From: Brevipalpus yothersi
Taxonomy: Eukaryota; Arthropoda; Arachnida; Trombidiformes; Tenuipalpidae
Reading direction: 5' to 3'
Assembly: GCA_003956705.1 (NCBI GenBank)
Contig: QZCP01000590.1
Coordinates: forward strand, 172,369 to 236,368
DNA length: 64,000 bases
Below the pieces are notes generated by a model. The model was not told where the DNA came from. It did no database searches and was given only the letters and a program-made list of their open reading frames with translations. Of this stretch, positions 13,504-23,028 are shown piece by piece. Position numbers and translations under genes: made by a program. Within the stretch, counting starts at the first letter, position 1. Each line of letters begins with the position of its first letter.

Positions 13504-13808
13504 CTTCTTCCTCAATAAATAATCAGATAAACTTACAATTGTCATCAACATGCTTGTCTGTTGCTGGATCCGCAGGATATAGACTATCGTATGGTGCTTT
13601 AATGGTCTGTTTATTGGATAGAATGTATGATAGTTGTGTGAATTTGAGTTTTTGTGGGAAAAAAAGGTAGATTTAATGCAGTCAAAAGTATACTCACTTG
13701 ATCTGAGCTTTTCGGCTTAACAGTAACAACTTCGGTACCAATGTCCACAATGGTTCCGAAAACATAGCCCCTATCCGGATCCGGTGCCCAAACATGTTGT
13801 GATTCCAT
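7987..13808 (-). CDS. MYO6: Myosin VI (minus-end-directed unconventional myosin)
   Basis: Ten exons: 13808-13698, 13606-13537, 13411-13338, 13187-13058, 12514-12350, 12081-11984, 11746-9973, 9542-9452, 9352-8286, 8120-7987. All junctions are GT-AG with matching phases and encode 1237 residues (human about 1290). The SH3-like N-terminus starts MESQHVWAPD. The motor has P-loop GESGAGKT (149-156), switch I NNNSSRFGKF and switch II DIAGFEYF. The segment ending WCALSVIKLKNKI matches the myosin VI reverse-gear insert and is followed by an IQ motif (about 820-835). A three-helix/charged-helix region (about 845-1010) precedes the cargo domain from KYDLSKW (about 1065), with the RRL (EEFHRRLKVYHAW) and WWW (RGWWWAHFDG) adaptor-binding sites. 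It is expected to be an actin motor moving toward pointed ends in endocytosis and cell polarity. The C-terminus ends early (GGSKIQY) compared with vertebrate forms. Confidence 0.97.
8127..8195. repeat. (GA)n tract inside myosin VI last intron
   Basis: About 34 GA units. On the minus (coding) strand it reads (CT)n and lies immediately upstream of TTATTAG, the 3' splice site of the last myosin VI exon, so it serves as the polypyrimidine tract. Confidence 0.97.
11853..11916. repeat. (GA)n tract inside myosin VI intron 6
   Basis: About 32 GA units in the 237-nt intron between the exons ending at 11984 and starting at 11746. It reads (CT)n in the transcript. Confidence 0.97.
13250..13283. repeat. 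(CT)n tract inside myosin VI intron 3
   Basis: About 17 CT units in the intron between exons 3 and 4. It reads (GA)n in the transcript. Confidence 0.95.
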
Positions 13809-15639
13809 TGTGGTAATGTGATGCTTGTGTATGTGTATGTGTGTTTCGTGTATTTATATGTATACAATTCGATGAACTTTTATGGAATCTGCTGAGCTTA
13901 GTTGAATTGATGTGCTTTCAAAGAAGAGATGACTCTATTGACTGATCTTGCTTTGTATGTATGTATTTGTGTAGACTACCTCTTGAGATCGATGGCTTTA
14001 GGCTGCGAGAGAGAATAAAGAATGATGATGATGATTTGCTAATATTCTTTTTCCAAAATGATGATTCTCAAGTGTTGAAATATGATTTGAATTTTTTCAC
14101 ATTCTTTCTCTCTCTCTCTTTCAGAAAAACTCTCTATGATGATCCAATGTTTACTGTTCTGGTATCGATTAAGCGGGAAAAATAGTGATAGAACGAAATA
14201 GTTTGGGAAGAGCAAAAATTCGTTTTTTTTTCACTCTGTATGTCACTATTGATAATGTATAGAGAAAAATAGAGACGAAAATGACAATTCAGTTAACCAA
14301 GCGTTTCAAGAGGAGCAAGGTTAAAGGAATCAAGTCGAATTAAAGTCTTTCAATTACGTTCTCCACATCTCATTGATCATTTGAGAGAAGGTAAAAATAA
14401 GAGTTAAAGAAAAGAGAGAGAGAGATTTTAGTGAAAAAGGTTGTGGATCTGTTTTAAGAGAATACACATTCAGTCAAGTTTAGCGATCAGGTACCCTTAG
14501 ATTTGGATGGATTGTGATGATCACTACTTATTCTACTACAAAAAGTGTGAATCATTGAGTATCTTTTATCGCTAAATTTTATCAAACTGAACAACTGTAT
14601 CAGCAAAAAACTTTCAACATACGCACACAATCTTAGGTTGAGAATCTGTTTTGCCCTGATGAATCTCTAACGGTTTTTGTGTTTTGTACGTATGTGTGTG
14701 TGTGTGTGTGTGTGTGAATGTGTAGGTATAATTCTATTCTATAATTACTACTATTACTACTAATAGCTTCAATTGATTTATTAAAAGATTTACCTTTCCT
14801 TAAGGTTGTAAATTTTTTTCACTAATTTACATCTCTCTAACCAAATTCTCATTAGTTTCAATTAGACATCAAGTCTGATCAAACATTGTCGTTTACAGTT
14901 GATTTCAATTAATGACTATTATAGATGATGGTGATGATGATCATTTAACCGGGAATACTTTCACAACACTGAACTGATGCTATTTTTCCCCCCAAGAATC
15001 ATTCGAAGAAATATGGATGAAAACAATTCTCAGCATTCAAAGTTGCAAATCAATGGAGCACAAAACAGCAGGATCATCGCAAAAACAGTGATGATAAAAC
15101 AATCAGTAGAAAAATGATTTTTCATGTGGGAAATATCTTCCAAATCATAATCGAAGGATTCCTTTGGAACCTTGATAATTGGTTATATTCACTAGAGAGA
15201 CACAACAAAAACCACACACATCAAACACAACCTACTCTGGCAAGCAAACAAGGAAATCAGCTTGGGAAGAATTGAAGAAACAATTTTGTCTACCCACACC
15301 ATAGAAGAGAAAATTATCATCATGAATATAATAATTTGAATGCTCACCTGTCGAAGGTATATTCCGAGAAAGAAAAGGAGAGAAAATGAATGTATAATAT
15401 TACTGCACAAACAGTGATGATGAGAACGGAATTAAATGTAAGATCACAGTCAGTCCAAGTATGTCGATGATGAAGTGGCAAAAGAGTTTGTATCCCAATA
15501 TTTTATTCCAATATTCATGAGATTAGAACACATTACATCCAAAACAAATAATAAGTGGTGAGTCACAATTGTAAATCAACTATCTTCCATTGAAGAAGAA
15601 TAGATGATGTTGGGTTTCGTTGTGTGTGTAAGTGTCTGT
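13809..15639. other. Upstream of myosin VI, intergenic
   Basis: Presumed 5' leader and promoter region of myosin VI, with a short (GT)n at 14693-14714 and GATGAT-rich stretches. No conserved coding sequence seen on either strand. Confidence 0.45.
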
Positions 15640-15940
15640 TCAGGTAAATTCTCTCTCTCAGGTAAATGTTGGTAATGAGTAAAAGAAAAATAGCGAGAGT
15701 GAGCAAGCAAACGAGAGAGAAAAAGAGAGAGAGAGCAGAAAAGTTGCTGAGTGAGAAGAGAGAGAGAGAGAGAGAGAGAGAATCGAAAAAGCTGTCCCAC
15801 TACAAATATATTATCATTCTCTCTCTTTCTCTTTTGGCCCATGTTTTTCGGCCAATTTTCTTCTTGGCAGAGGGCTTCCAGACAACAGCTGCAGAATGGG
15901 TATTAAAAAAAGGCTTACAGTTTATCTTGTCTATGATTTA
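15640..15940 (-). repeat. Duplicated segment with coding-like block, copy 1
   Basis: Matches 19375-19515. Both hold GAGAGAATTTACCTGA on the minus strand, a GA/CT tract and a block that on the minus strand reads KPSAKKKIGRKTWAK here and KPTAKKEIDRKTWTK in the other copy. The open frame in both copies suggests a fragment of a former exon. The parent protein is not recognised. In copy 2 it directly abuts an RFT1 fragment. Confidence 0.65.
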
Positions 15941-16720
15941 ATAGCCATTGAGAAAGAGAAATAGTTTTTCGATTATCCGGTTAGAATCGAATGTTGATTG
16001 TAAAGGGAACCACTTTTTGTTGATATCGTGTGACCCGAACTTTGCCCTGATCGGTGAAATAATCTTTTTCGAGATTCATTTACCGCCAGCCAATTGATTG
16101 CATATCGAGATTTACATAGAATTAGTAGAAGTAATCTTTGCATAATGCTTTTGAATTTAAATCCTTTATTTTTCTCTCTTTTTTTCTCTTTTCTCTTTTT
16201 CATTACTTCATTCCCTTTCAATTGGCGATGTTTCTTTTTTCTGCTTTCGCCTCGTTTGATGTTTGTGTCGATCGTCACACTGCTATTGATTTGATGACGG
16301 CTCTCACTTGACTGAACCACTTGATAACTTAACCGACCAGGAGACACAAACATACACACATACATACAAGATATTAATGAGGCAAGAATAAAGTTTGATC
16401 CACTTTTTGGGCAGGAATTGAATTGAACCAATTCTCAATGTGCACTATTTCTACTATTATCATGATTATTGGGAGAAAAGACAATGAGCACATTAGAGCT
16501 CCATTAGAACAATCAATACAAGGGACAGCGTAACCGTTTCCCATACACATATGTGTGTGTGTGTGTACGAAAAACGTGAGTGAATACACGAGAATGATTG
16601 AGTTGAAAAATTTTTCCAACAGTCATTCGCTCTCCTGTTGCTAAAACAATGCCAATTGATCGCCAACTTTCACAATTTCAAGGTTTCAAATTGCTTTCTC
16701 CCATACATAACGGTATCAGC

Positions 16721-16722
<2 letters not shown>

Positions 16723-16769
<47 letters not shown>
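16723..16769. repeat. (GA)n microsatellite
   Basis: About 23 uninterrupted GA units. Confidence 0.97.
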
Positions 16770-16773
<4 letters not shown>

Positions 16774-17192
16774 GGACGTGAGGCCTGAAAAATAATCAGC
16801 TTCTTCCGTTCTTCTGGAACCCTTTCACCTTATCGGGTTGCACAATTTTCATCTTCATCTTTTTGTTCATAACTGATGGACAAACTTGGCTCGCTTGGCT
16901 AAGCTTCAGAGGTCCTTTGATGAGTGGTCACGATGAGTCTTTTGCATCTCAATGGACCGATTCTCTCTCTCTTTCCCTCCTCCGAGAAGAATGAAAAATC
17001 TTATAAGATCCGGATGGCAGAATAGAAGAGCAATCTTTTGACGAAGATGAAGATGGTTATCAAAGGAAAAATGTCCTCTCTCTCTCTTCCTCTTTATCTT
17101 GGGATGATTGTCTGATCCTTTGAATGTGGACAATCTTTTTTGGAGCTCCATTTTTTACTGAGCTGGTAAGCATATTACAATTTATTTAAACA

Positions 17193-17195
<3 letters not shown>

Positions 17196-17241
<46 letters not shown>
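17196..17241. repeat. (CT)n microsatellite
   Basis: About 23 uninterrupted CT units. Confidence 0.97.
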
Positions 17242-17244
<3 letters not shown>

Positions 17245-17522
17245 ACCATCTACATCCCACTTGTCTTTCTTTTTCTCTTCCCTTTTCCAGCCACTACGAA
17301 TCGAATGAGCATTGGATTAGAATGTCTATACATGCTGGTCGGGTTGATGACCCTCCAAAAACAAGGAGAAAGATCTTTCAATTCTATTCATAACAAACAT
17401 CTCTACATCTTTACTCTTGGGTCTACCTTCTTCCCACCAATTTCCTGAAGAAAGTGGTGGAGAGCTCTCAGCCGCATCCGGAAAACAGGAGACTTGTTTC
17501 AGTATGGATCTTATTCATGTGA

Positions 17523-17529
<7 letters not shown>

Positions 17530-17578
<49 letters not shown>
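17530..17578. repeat. (GT)n microsatellite
   Basis: About 24 GT units just before the start of the tandem array; the only long GT tract in the window. Confidence 0.95.
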
Positions 17579-17580
<2 letters not shown>

Positions 17581-17867
17581 ATGATGAGCATACCTGTTGA
17601 CGAAGCTGCAAATTGATCTAAATCTTATTCACCTCTTAATAAGTGTAATAACAAATCCAAGTAAATAAAATGAAGTGGGCCATTTCATTTTTCCCTGGCT
17701 GTCAAAAAAATGGTGAGAAAAAAGTCATTTATTCGCACCAAAAGTGGAAATTATCTCCCAGCAAGGCGAGTTAAACATTTTGATTTATCCACACTTCTCC
17801 TGATTCTTTGTTTTGGGACTAGATTCTAATTTGAAAGTTTTGATTTCTCATGATAATGACTGAATTC

Positions 17868-18110
17868 CATCGGGACAGTGCTTTTTTTCAAGTCGATCCT
17901 AGTCCTTATTTATGGTATTGGACTTTAAGAAGTGGTCGAGGTAATAAGCATTTATGATCCCTTGCAAAATCATCTGGTCAACCGATGTCCATTTCCGTGG
18001 AGAAAGATTTTCATCACACGATGTCAATCTTTCAAATTTACTTCTCACCCATGAACCCTCTATTGTTGCTTTAGATAGCGATATTATTTTTTCAATTTGT
18101 GACAACATTT
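17868..18110 (-). pseudogene. Small secreted protein pseudogene, copy B
   Basis: Only the second exon is left. The core reads RLTSCDENLSPRKW, then QMILQGIINAYYLDHF. After that the Leu codon that is TTG in copy C (RDLDRL) is TAG here (KD*DRL), although the sequence downstream still resembles the family (HCPDG). The first exon with the signal peptide and the TATA-bearing promoter segment are missing: the sequence passes straight into the next spacer near 18140. With no signal exon and a nonsense change, it is best called a pseudogene. Confidence 0.75.
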
Positions 18111-18392
18111 CACTTCTATATCGCCATACATCGCTTTATTCGATATCGGTGGTTAGAACATTTATATGCAGGAGAGTGATTTATCTATGTCTTATTCACC
18201 TCTCAATCAGTGTGCAAACAAATCTAAGTAAATAAAATGAAGTGGGTTATCGCATTTTTTTCTGGCTTCCAAAAAAATGGTGAGAAAAAAGTCATTTATT
18301 CGCACCAAAAGTGGAAATTATCTCCCAGCAAGGCAAATTAAATATATTGATTCATTTACGCTTCTCTTGTTCCTCTGTTCTGGAGTTGGATT

Positions 18393-18772
18393 TTAACCAA
18401 AAGGACTCAAAGTCCAAGGCTTTTCTGGAGGCTGAGTTCCATTGGGACAGTATTTATCCACGAGTCGATCCAAGTCCCTGTCGAAGGTAGTCCTCTCACT
18501 ATGGCCAGTGTAATAAGCAGTTATCATCCCTTGCAAAATCATCCGATCAATCGGATTCCATTTCATTGGATTCTCCATTGAAGGAGGATCGTCCTCACAC
18601 GATACCAATTTATTCAATTGATATTGGATCATGAAAGAACCATCTCCTCCCCACGTTGGCAATATTTCTAGGAGAATAAATTTACTTTTTCAATTTGTGT
18701 CGACATTCCACTCTTATACTCACCATGTAGAACCAAAATGGCACTCAAGAAAATCAATAGCTTGTATTGCAT
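18393..18772 (-). CDS. Small secreted protein, family copy C
   Basis: Exons 18772-18724 and 18667-18393 join across a 56-nt GT-AG intron (phase 1, as in copies A and E) to give 107 residues. Exon 1 encodes the signal peptide MQYKLLIFLSAILVLHE. The mature protein carries LVSCEDD, KWNPIDRMILQGMITAYY, LDRLVDKYC and a Pro-rich tail. Two Cys residues remain in the mature part and could form one disulphide. It has a four-residue insert (MENP) after the acidic SCEDD stretch relative to copy E. A TATA-like TATAAATA lies 82 nt upstream of the ATG. The family is unrecognised; secretion is the only function the sequence supports. The AATAAA found after copy E is changed here (AAATGAATC). Confidence 0.75.
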
Positions 18773-18853
18773 AGTTCGATATTTCCTTGAACGAGTTTTC
18801 AACACAAAAATGAAAAGTTTACAAAGTAACCACTCTCAAATGTATTGCCAAGA

Positions 18854-18861
18854 TATTTATA
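18854..18861 (-). promoter_or_regulatory. TATA box of copy C
   Basis: TATAAATA on the minus strand inside GTATAAATATCTTGGC, at the same distance from the ATG as in copy E. Copy D has a changed version (GCATAAATATCG). Confidence 0.6.
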
Positions 18862-19084
18862 CATCCAAAACTCTGAATGGCCCCTCTTCGACATGCGCTT
18901 TCACTACTTGCGATAATGGTGATTAGAACATTTAGGTGCAGGAGAATGATTCCTCCATGTCTTATCTTATTTACCTCTCAATGAGTGTCCCAGAGAATCC
19001 AAGTGGGTAAAGTGGGCCAGTTTTACTTGGCTGCCAAAAAAATGGTGAGAAAATGTTATTCATTCGCACTAAGGTTGTGGAAAT

Positions 19085-19366
19085 TATCTCCCAGTAAAGC
19101 GAGGTTAACATGTTGATTTACTCACGCTTCTCTTATTAATATTTTTTTGTTTTGAGGACTTCAATCCCAAGTTATTGTAGGAAAGGAAGTTTGTTCAATT
19201 CTGAAATTCTGGAAGAAACATGATCCGATTAACTTAAACCAAAAAATATAGTTTAAAAATGCAAGATAAATCTATGATATTAATAATAAAATTGGAGAAA
19301 TAAATATTGCTTCATGATAGAACATTTCGATTGTTACAGCAATAGGAGTCAATTTAACAGTGCCTG
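19085..19366 (-). pseudogene. RFT1 pseudogene fragments, fused
   Basis: Two RFT1 pieces lie side by side. The left part (about 19085-19215) resembles the last RFT1 exon and its 3' flank (compare 21060-21175). The right part (about 19272-19366) resembles RFT1 exon 3 with an internal deletion: on the minus strand it reads KLTPIAVTIEMF, then jumps to AIFISPILLLIS, where intact RFT1 has KLIPIAVTIEMF and, about 50 residues later, AIFIFAISLLIS. Most of RFT1 is absent. This shows RFT1 itself was once duplicated with the array unit. Confidence 0.75.
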
Positions 19367-19374
19367 GAGAATAT

Positions 19375-19385
19375 CTGGTCAGGTA

Positions 19386-19435
<50 letters not shown>

Positions 19436-19515
19436 TGGTCCATGTTTTTCGGTCAATTTCCTTTTTGGCAGTTGGCTTCTGGATAGCAGCAGAAAGGGTA
19501 TTAATAAAAGGCAAA
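19375..19515 (-). repeat. Duplicated segment with coding-like block, copy 2
   Basis: Counterpart of 15640-15940, containing (CT)n at 19389-19433 and the block reading KPTAKKEIDRKTWTK on the minus strand. It sits directly upstream (minus-strand sense) of the RFT1 fragment, so it may mark the 5' flank of the lost RFT1 copy or a later insertion. Confidence 0.6.
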
Positions 19516-19671
19516 AAGTTAAAAAGTTTATTTTAGTTCATTGATGTTCAAAAACTGTTACAAATATAGAAAAAGAATGGCAAGGATACAAAATGCTTAT
19601 CAGATCATGGATAAATTACTAAATGAATGTATGAATGAGACAAATAACTTGGCATCATGATGATGGTTGAA

Positions 19672-19996
19672 TTCCTCCAGGACAGTACTTTTTTATGATT
19701 CGATTCAAGTCAACATAGGCATCATCATAGGCGGGCCATTGCCAATGTAATAAGAATTTATGATCAAAATCATCTGATCAATCGGATTCCATTTCCTTGA
19801 AGAAAAATTTTCTTCTCACGATGCCAATCTTTCCAATTCTTCTCTAGCTCGATAACCCAGCGTGGTTGCTTGAGATAGCAATATGTTTAGGAGAATAGAA
19901 CTGTTTTTCAATCTTCAATTTGCCACAACATTCCACACTTATATTATCAAGTAGAAACAAAATGGCACTCAAGAAGATCAATAGCTTTTATTGCAT
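19672..19996 (-). pseudogene. Small secreted protein pseudogene, copy D
   Basis: Both exons are recognisable but broken. Exon 1 starts at 19996, where the third codon TAC of the intact copies is TAA, and its GT donor has become GA. In exon 2 the SCEEN region is interrupted by an in-frame TGA, and part of the LQG(I/M)I region is deleted (QMILIINSYY-like remnant). The signature KWNPIDQMI is still readable, so decay is moderate. Confidence 0.8.
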
Positions 19997-20128
19997 GGTT
20001 AGATATTTCCTTAGCTGAGTTTTCAACACAAAAATGAAAAGTTTACAGAATAACAACTCAAAGATTTACTGCCACGATATTTATGCATCCAAAATTTTAA
20101 ATGACCCCTCTTCGACATGCGCTTGACC

Positions 20129-20341
20129 ACTCTCGATATCGGAGGTTAGAACATTTGTCTACACGAGAGTAATTCATCTATGTCTTATTCACCTCTCAAT
20201 GAGTGTGCAAACAAATCCGAGTAAATAAAATTGGGTATTGCATTTTTCCTGGCTTCCAAAAAATGGCGAGGAAAATGTCATCTATTTTCACCAAAAGTGG
20301 TAATTATCTCCCAGCAAGGCGAATTAAATATATTGATTTAT
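20129..20341. repeat. Near-identical spacer, copy 1
   Basis: About 210 bp nearly identical to 20876-21088, differing by about one base (TTTTCGC versus TTTACGC at the right end). The high identity points to a recent duplication or gene conversion. It lies between the 3' end of copy E and the promoter of copy D. Confidence 0.9.
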
Positions 20342-20342
20342 T
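20337..20342 (-). promoter_or_regulatory. Putative poly(A) signal of copy E
   Basis: AATAAA on the minus strand about 36 nt past the stop of copy E, at the position homologous to the AATAAA that overlaps the RFT1 stop codon. Confidence 0.55.
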
Positions 20343-20377
20343 TTCGCTTCTCTTGTTCCTTTGCTGTGGGGTTTGGA

Positions 20378-20742
20378 TTAAGATCCAGTGGTTTTGATTC
20401 CCTTTCCCATTGGCTGAGTTTCATTGGAACAGTATTTTCCCACGAGTCGATCCAAGTCACTATCTAAGGTAGTCATCTCTCTGCTGCCAATGTAATGAGA
20501 ATTTATGATCCCTTGCAGAATCATCTGATCAATCGGATTCCATTTCCTTGGAGGAAGATTTTCTTCACACGAAACCAATTTATTCAATTGGTATCGGACC
20601 ATGAAAGGACCATCGGATGCTCGAGATGGCAACATTTCTAGGGGAATGAAATCATTTTTTCAATTTGTGTCGACATTCCACTACTATACTTACCATGTAG
20701 AACCAAAATAGCACTCAAGAAAATCAATAGCTTGTATTGCAT
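20378..20742 (-). CDS. Small secreted protein, family copy E
   Basis: Exons 20742-20694 and 20637-20378 with a 56-nt intron (donor GTAAGT, acceptor CCCCTAG), phase 1, 102 residues. The signal peptide is identical in sequence to that of copy C (MQYKLLIFLSAILVLHE). The mature part contains LVSCEEN, KWNPIDQMILQGIINSHY, LDRLVGKYC and a short tail ending KTTGS. Two Cys residues, no other recognised motif. It is the copy nearest to RFT1 and follows it in the same orientation, with RFT1 stop to copy E start only 342 bp. A TATA-like box and an AATAAA flank it, so it looks like an independent transcription unit. Confidence 0.75.
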
Positions 20743-20823
20743 GGTTCGATATTTCCTTGAACGAGTTTTCAGCACGAGAATGGAAATTTTACAGAGTAAC
20801 CACTCCCAAATGTATTGCCAAGA

Positions 20824-20831
20824 TATTTATA
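20824..20831 (-). promoter_or_regulatory. TATA box of copy E
   Basis: TATAAATA on the minus strand, 82 nt upstream of the ATG and conserved in copy C at the same spacing. Confidence 0.6.
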
Positions 20832-20875
20832 CATCCGAAATTTTGCATGACCTTTCTTCGACATGCGCTTGACCG

Positions 20876-21088
20876 CTCTCGATATCGGAGGTTAGAACAT
20901 TTGTCTACACGAGAGTAATTCATCTATGTCTTATTCACCTCTCAATGAGTGTGCAAACAAATCCGAGTAAATAAAATTGGGTATTGCATTTTTCCTGGCT
21001 TCCAAAAAATGGCGAGGAAAATGTCATCTATTTTCACCAAAAGTGGTAATTATCTCCCAGCAAGGCGAATTAAATATATTGATTTATT
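20876..21088. repeat. Near-identical spacer, copy 2 (overlaps RFT1 end)
   Basis: Second copy of the ~210-bp spacer. Its right end covers the RFT1 stop codon and poly(A) signal. Weaker similarity continues into the last RFT1 codons (AAACAAGAGAAGCG here, GGAACAAGAGAAGCG past copy E). Confidence 0.9.
21083..21088 (-). promoter_or_regulatory. RFT1 poly(A) signal overlapping the stop codon
   Basis: The minus strand reads CGT AAA TAA ATC, so AATAAA covers the last sense codon and the stop. A very short 3' UTR is implied. Confidence 0.5.
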
Positions 21089-23028
21089 TACGCTTCTCTT
21101 GTTTCTTTGGTCTAAGGTGAAATTTGGATCCAAAGTTATGCACAAAAGGAAATTTGCTCGAAAGCTTGGATAAAAATTCTGAGCATTCAGGCTCTTTGAG
21201 AGCAATTACACTTAATACAAAAAGAAAAGCAATTGTACCAATAATCAAGTGTACGAAGGAATGTGGAACAGTTTCACAGCATAAATAGTGCTAGATGAAT
21301 GGGAATAGAAAATTAATTGAATGAATGAATTGTGAGTAATGTAAATCTTAGGCTGACTTACCTCTGAAAATCGAGTCAATATGAAAGAGAAAAAGTATGA
21401 TAGAAAAACTTGATCCGCTGGTCGAGCTCGTTTAACAATTAAAAGGAACTTGAAGCTAGTATCCCATCGACGTAAGTAAGATGTACTGTGGAACGAACGA
21501 TTTGAATTAAAATCATAATGAGGTAATTAACAGAATCTTACCTAGCCAATATTCTGAACAACATGCCAAAACAATTGGACAATATTAAACCAGAAGCTCC
21601 CATAATTGAGACTAGAGTGATACCGGAAACAATATATCCAACAGATATGAGAATCAGTCTTCCAATTGAATCATCGATACTCTTCCTAGACATAGCAGCT
21701 AATGTGAAGCTTTCAGTTATACCATTGATGGCTATCACAAAGTCATACAAACAATACCATCGCATTAAACTCAACGCAATATCACTGTCAAGAATACGAG
21801 GATTGTAAAGAATAAGACCAAGTCGAGAGTAGTTAAAACCAAAGACGAGTATCGAGAATCCAAGTAGAAATGAGAATTTCAAAAGTTTCGATTCGAGCTC
21901 CAATGCATCACGACGCTGCTTAACAGAGGGCTTTTCTCGATCAATAATTTCAGAGAATGAGCGATATGCGCTATCTTCAATGGGCTTAAAAATCAGTCTT
22001 GCTGGTAGAGCACCAAGATTACTGACGAGATCGAAGATTCCCTGTTCTGCTAGTGTCAGAGGATTGAAGAAAGTCATGATGAATCGCTCGCCTTCGGTTG
22101 CAATTTGCTTTACAACAGTGTGGATGAAGAAACTTGATGTTAATCGGATCAGGGAAAAGTCCAAAGAGCACTGAAAAAGTGAATCACAAGTGTTAGTTAA
22201 AAACTTCCTATTCAATATCTCTCTTACCTTTTGAGGTAGAAATTCTGAAAAAGAACGTGATCTGATAAACTTTTTACAGTAAATATAATATAAAAGTGTA
22301 AGAAAAATTGATGATATTAGCAGTGAAATAGCAAAAATAAATATTGCACGATGAGGATAGTTTGCGATAAAAATAGCCATTCCAAAACATCTTAGAATAA
22401 GAGTTATGAGTTCAATGCGAATTCTTATTCCGTGTTGGTCATTGAGATAGAGATGAATAAATATTGGTTCCGAGAACATTTCGATTGTCACAGCAATAGG
22501 AATCAATTTAACAGCAAACTCATAGTCTAATCCAATATCATCATCCGGTTTACCAACAAAGTTTAACCAAATACCACAGAAACAATACCCGATGATAAGG
22601 GAAAAAAGTGAGCTAATAAAAAGAAGAAGATCGATCGCTGTTTATGAGAAAGACTCAAATTAACTTGATTTCGCTTGACACTTACTTGAACCACATTATA
22701 TTAACCAGTGATGGCCATGGAGATGATTTAGCTTCACTAAGACAAACTCTTCTGGCTGGTTCACGACTTATGAACTGGATTGTCGTGAACAGGAGCATCA
22801 ACCGGACATTGATCACACCAAGCACATCAGCTGACAAGTATCGTACAACAATCAGATTGAAAATAAATGTAAATATTCTGGCAAAAAACTAGAAGACGAA
22901 GAGAAAAAATAATCAAAAATAGTTTGTAATTCACAGAACATTTCCATTATCATCATCAATCCTACCTGTAGATTAATCTCGGATAGAGCCCGAGTCATGG
23001 CACTGGACAATCGTGAGGATGAGGACAT
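21084..23028 (-). CDS. RFT1: RFT1, ER lipid-linked oligosaccharide translocation protein
   Basis: Six exons: 23028-22966, 22888-22686, 22612-22228, 22170-21542, 21485-21362, 21290-21084. All are GT-AG and in phase, encoding 536 residues (human 541). Diagnostic stretches are GVINVRLMLLF, NIMWFNSLF, IPIAVTIEMFSEP, ATEGERFIMTFFN, RLIFKPIEDSAYRSF, YCLYDFVIAINGITESF and SEHYLCCE. It is a polytopic ER membrane protein needed for supplying Man5GlcNAc2-PP-dolichol to the lumenal side for N-glycosylation; whether it is itself the flippase is debated. Exon 3 has two AG candidates; the one after TCTTTTTATTAG keeps the frame. An in-frame Met 10 codons upstream of the chosen start is possible. The short basic tail (RPKKQEKRK) shares DNA with the neighbouring peptide repeat. 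Confidence 0.96.

Larger units (their letters stand above)
15941..17600. other. Intergenic with microsatellites
   Basis: Contains (GA)n at 16723-16769, (CT)n at 17196-17241 and (GT)n at 17530-17578. No gene recognised; the short frames are low-complexity translations. Confidence 0.5.
17610..21100 (-). repeat. Tandem array of small secreted protein units
   Basis: At least five repeat spacers, near 17.6, 18.2, 18.95, 20.2 and 20.9 kb, share ACCTCTNAAT, AAAAAAATGG(T/C)GAG, AATTATCTCCCAGCAAGGCGA and CGCTTCTC blocks. Each of the first four is followed, to the right, by a copy of the peptide gene on the minus strand; the last abuts RFT1. Unit length is about 746 bp between the two youngest copies and about 560-1220 bp elsewhere because of deletions and inserted debris. 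Divergence grows with distance from RFT1, so the youngest duplication is the one next to RFT1. Confidence 0.85.

Noticed and set aside
20203..20397. Pair of near-identical plus-strand frames at 20203 and 20949
   Set aside because: They are antisense readings of the duplicated spacer and RFT1 3' end, not genes.
22638..22638. AG at 22639-22638 as acceptor of RFT1 exon 3
   Set aside because: It breaks the reading frame; the AG at 22614-22613 keeps phase and matches human RFT1 in length.
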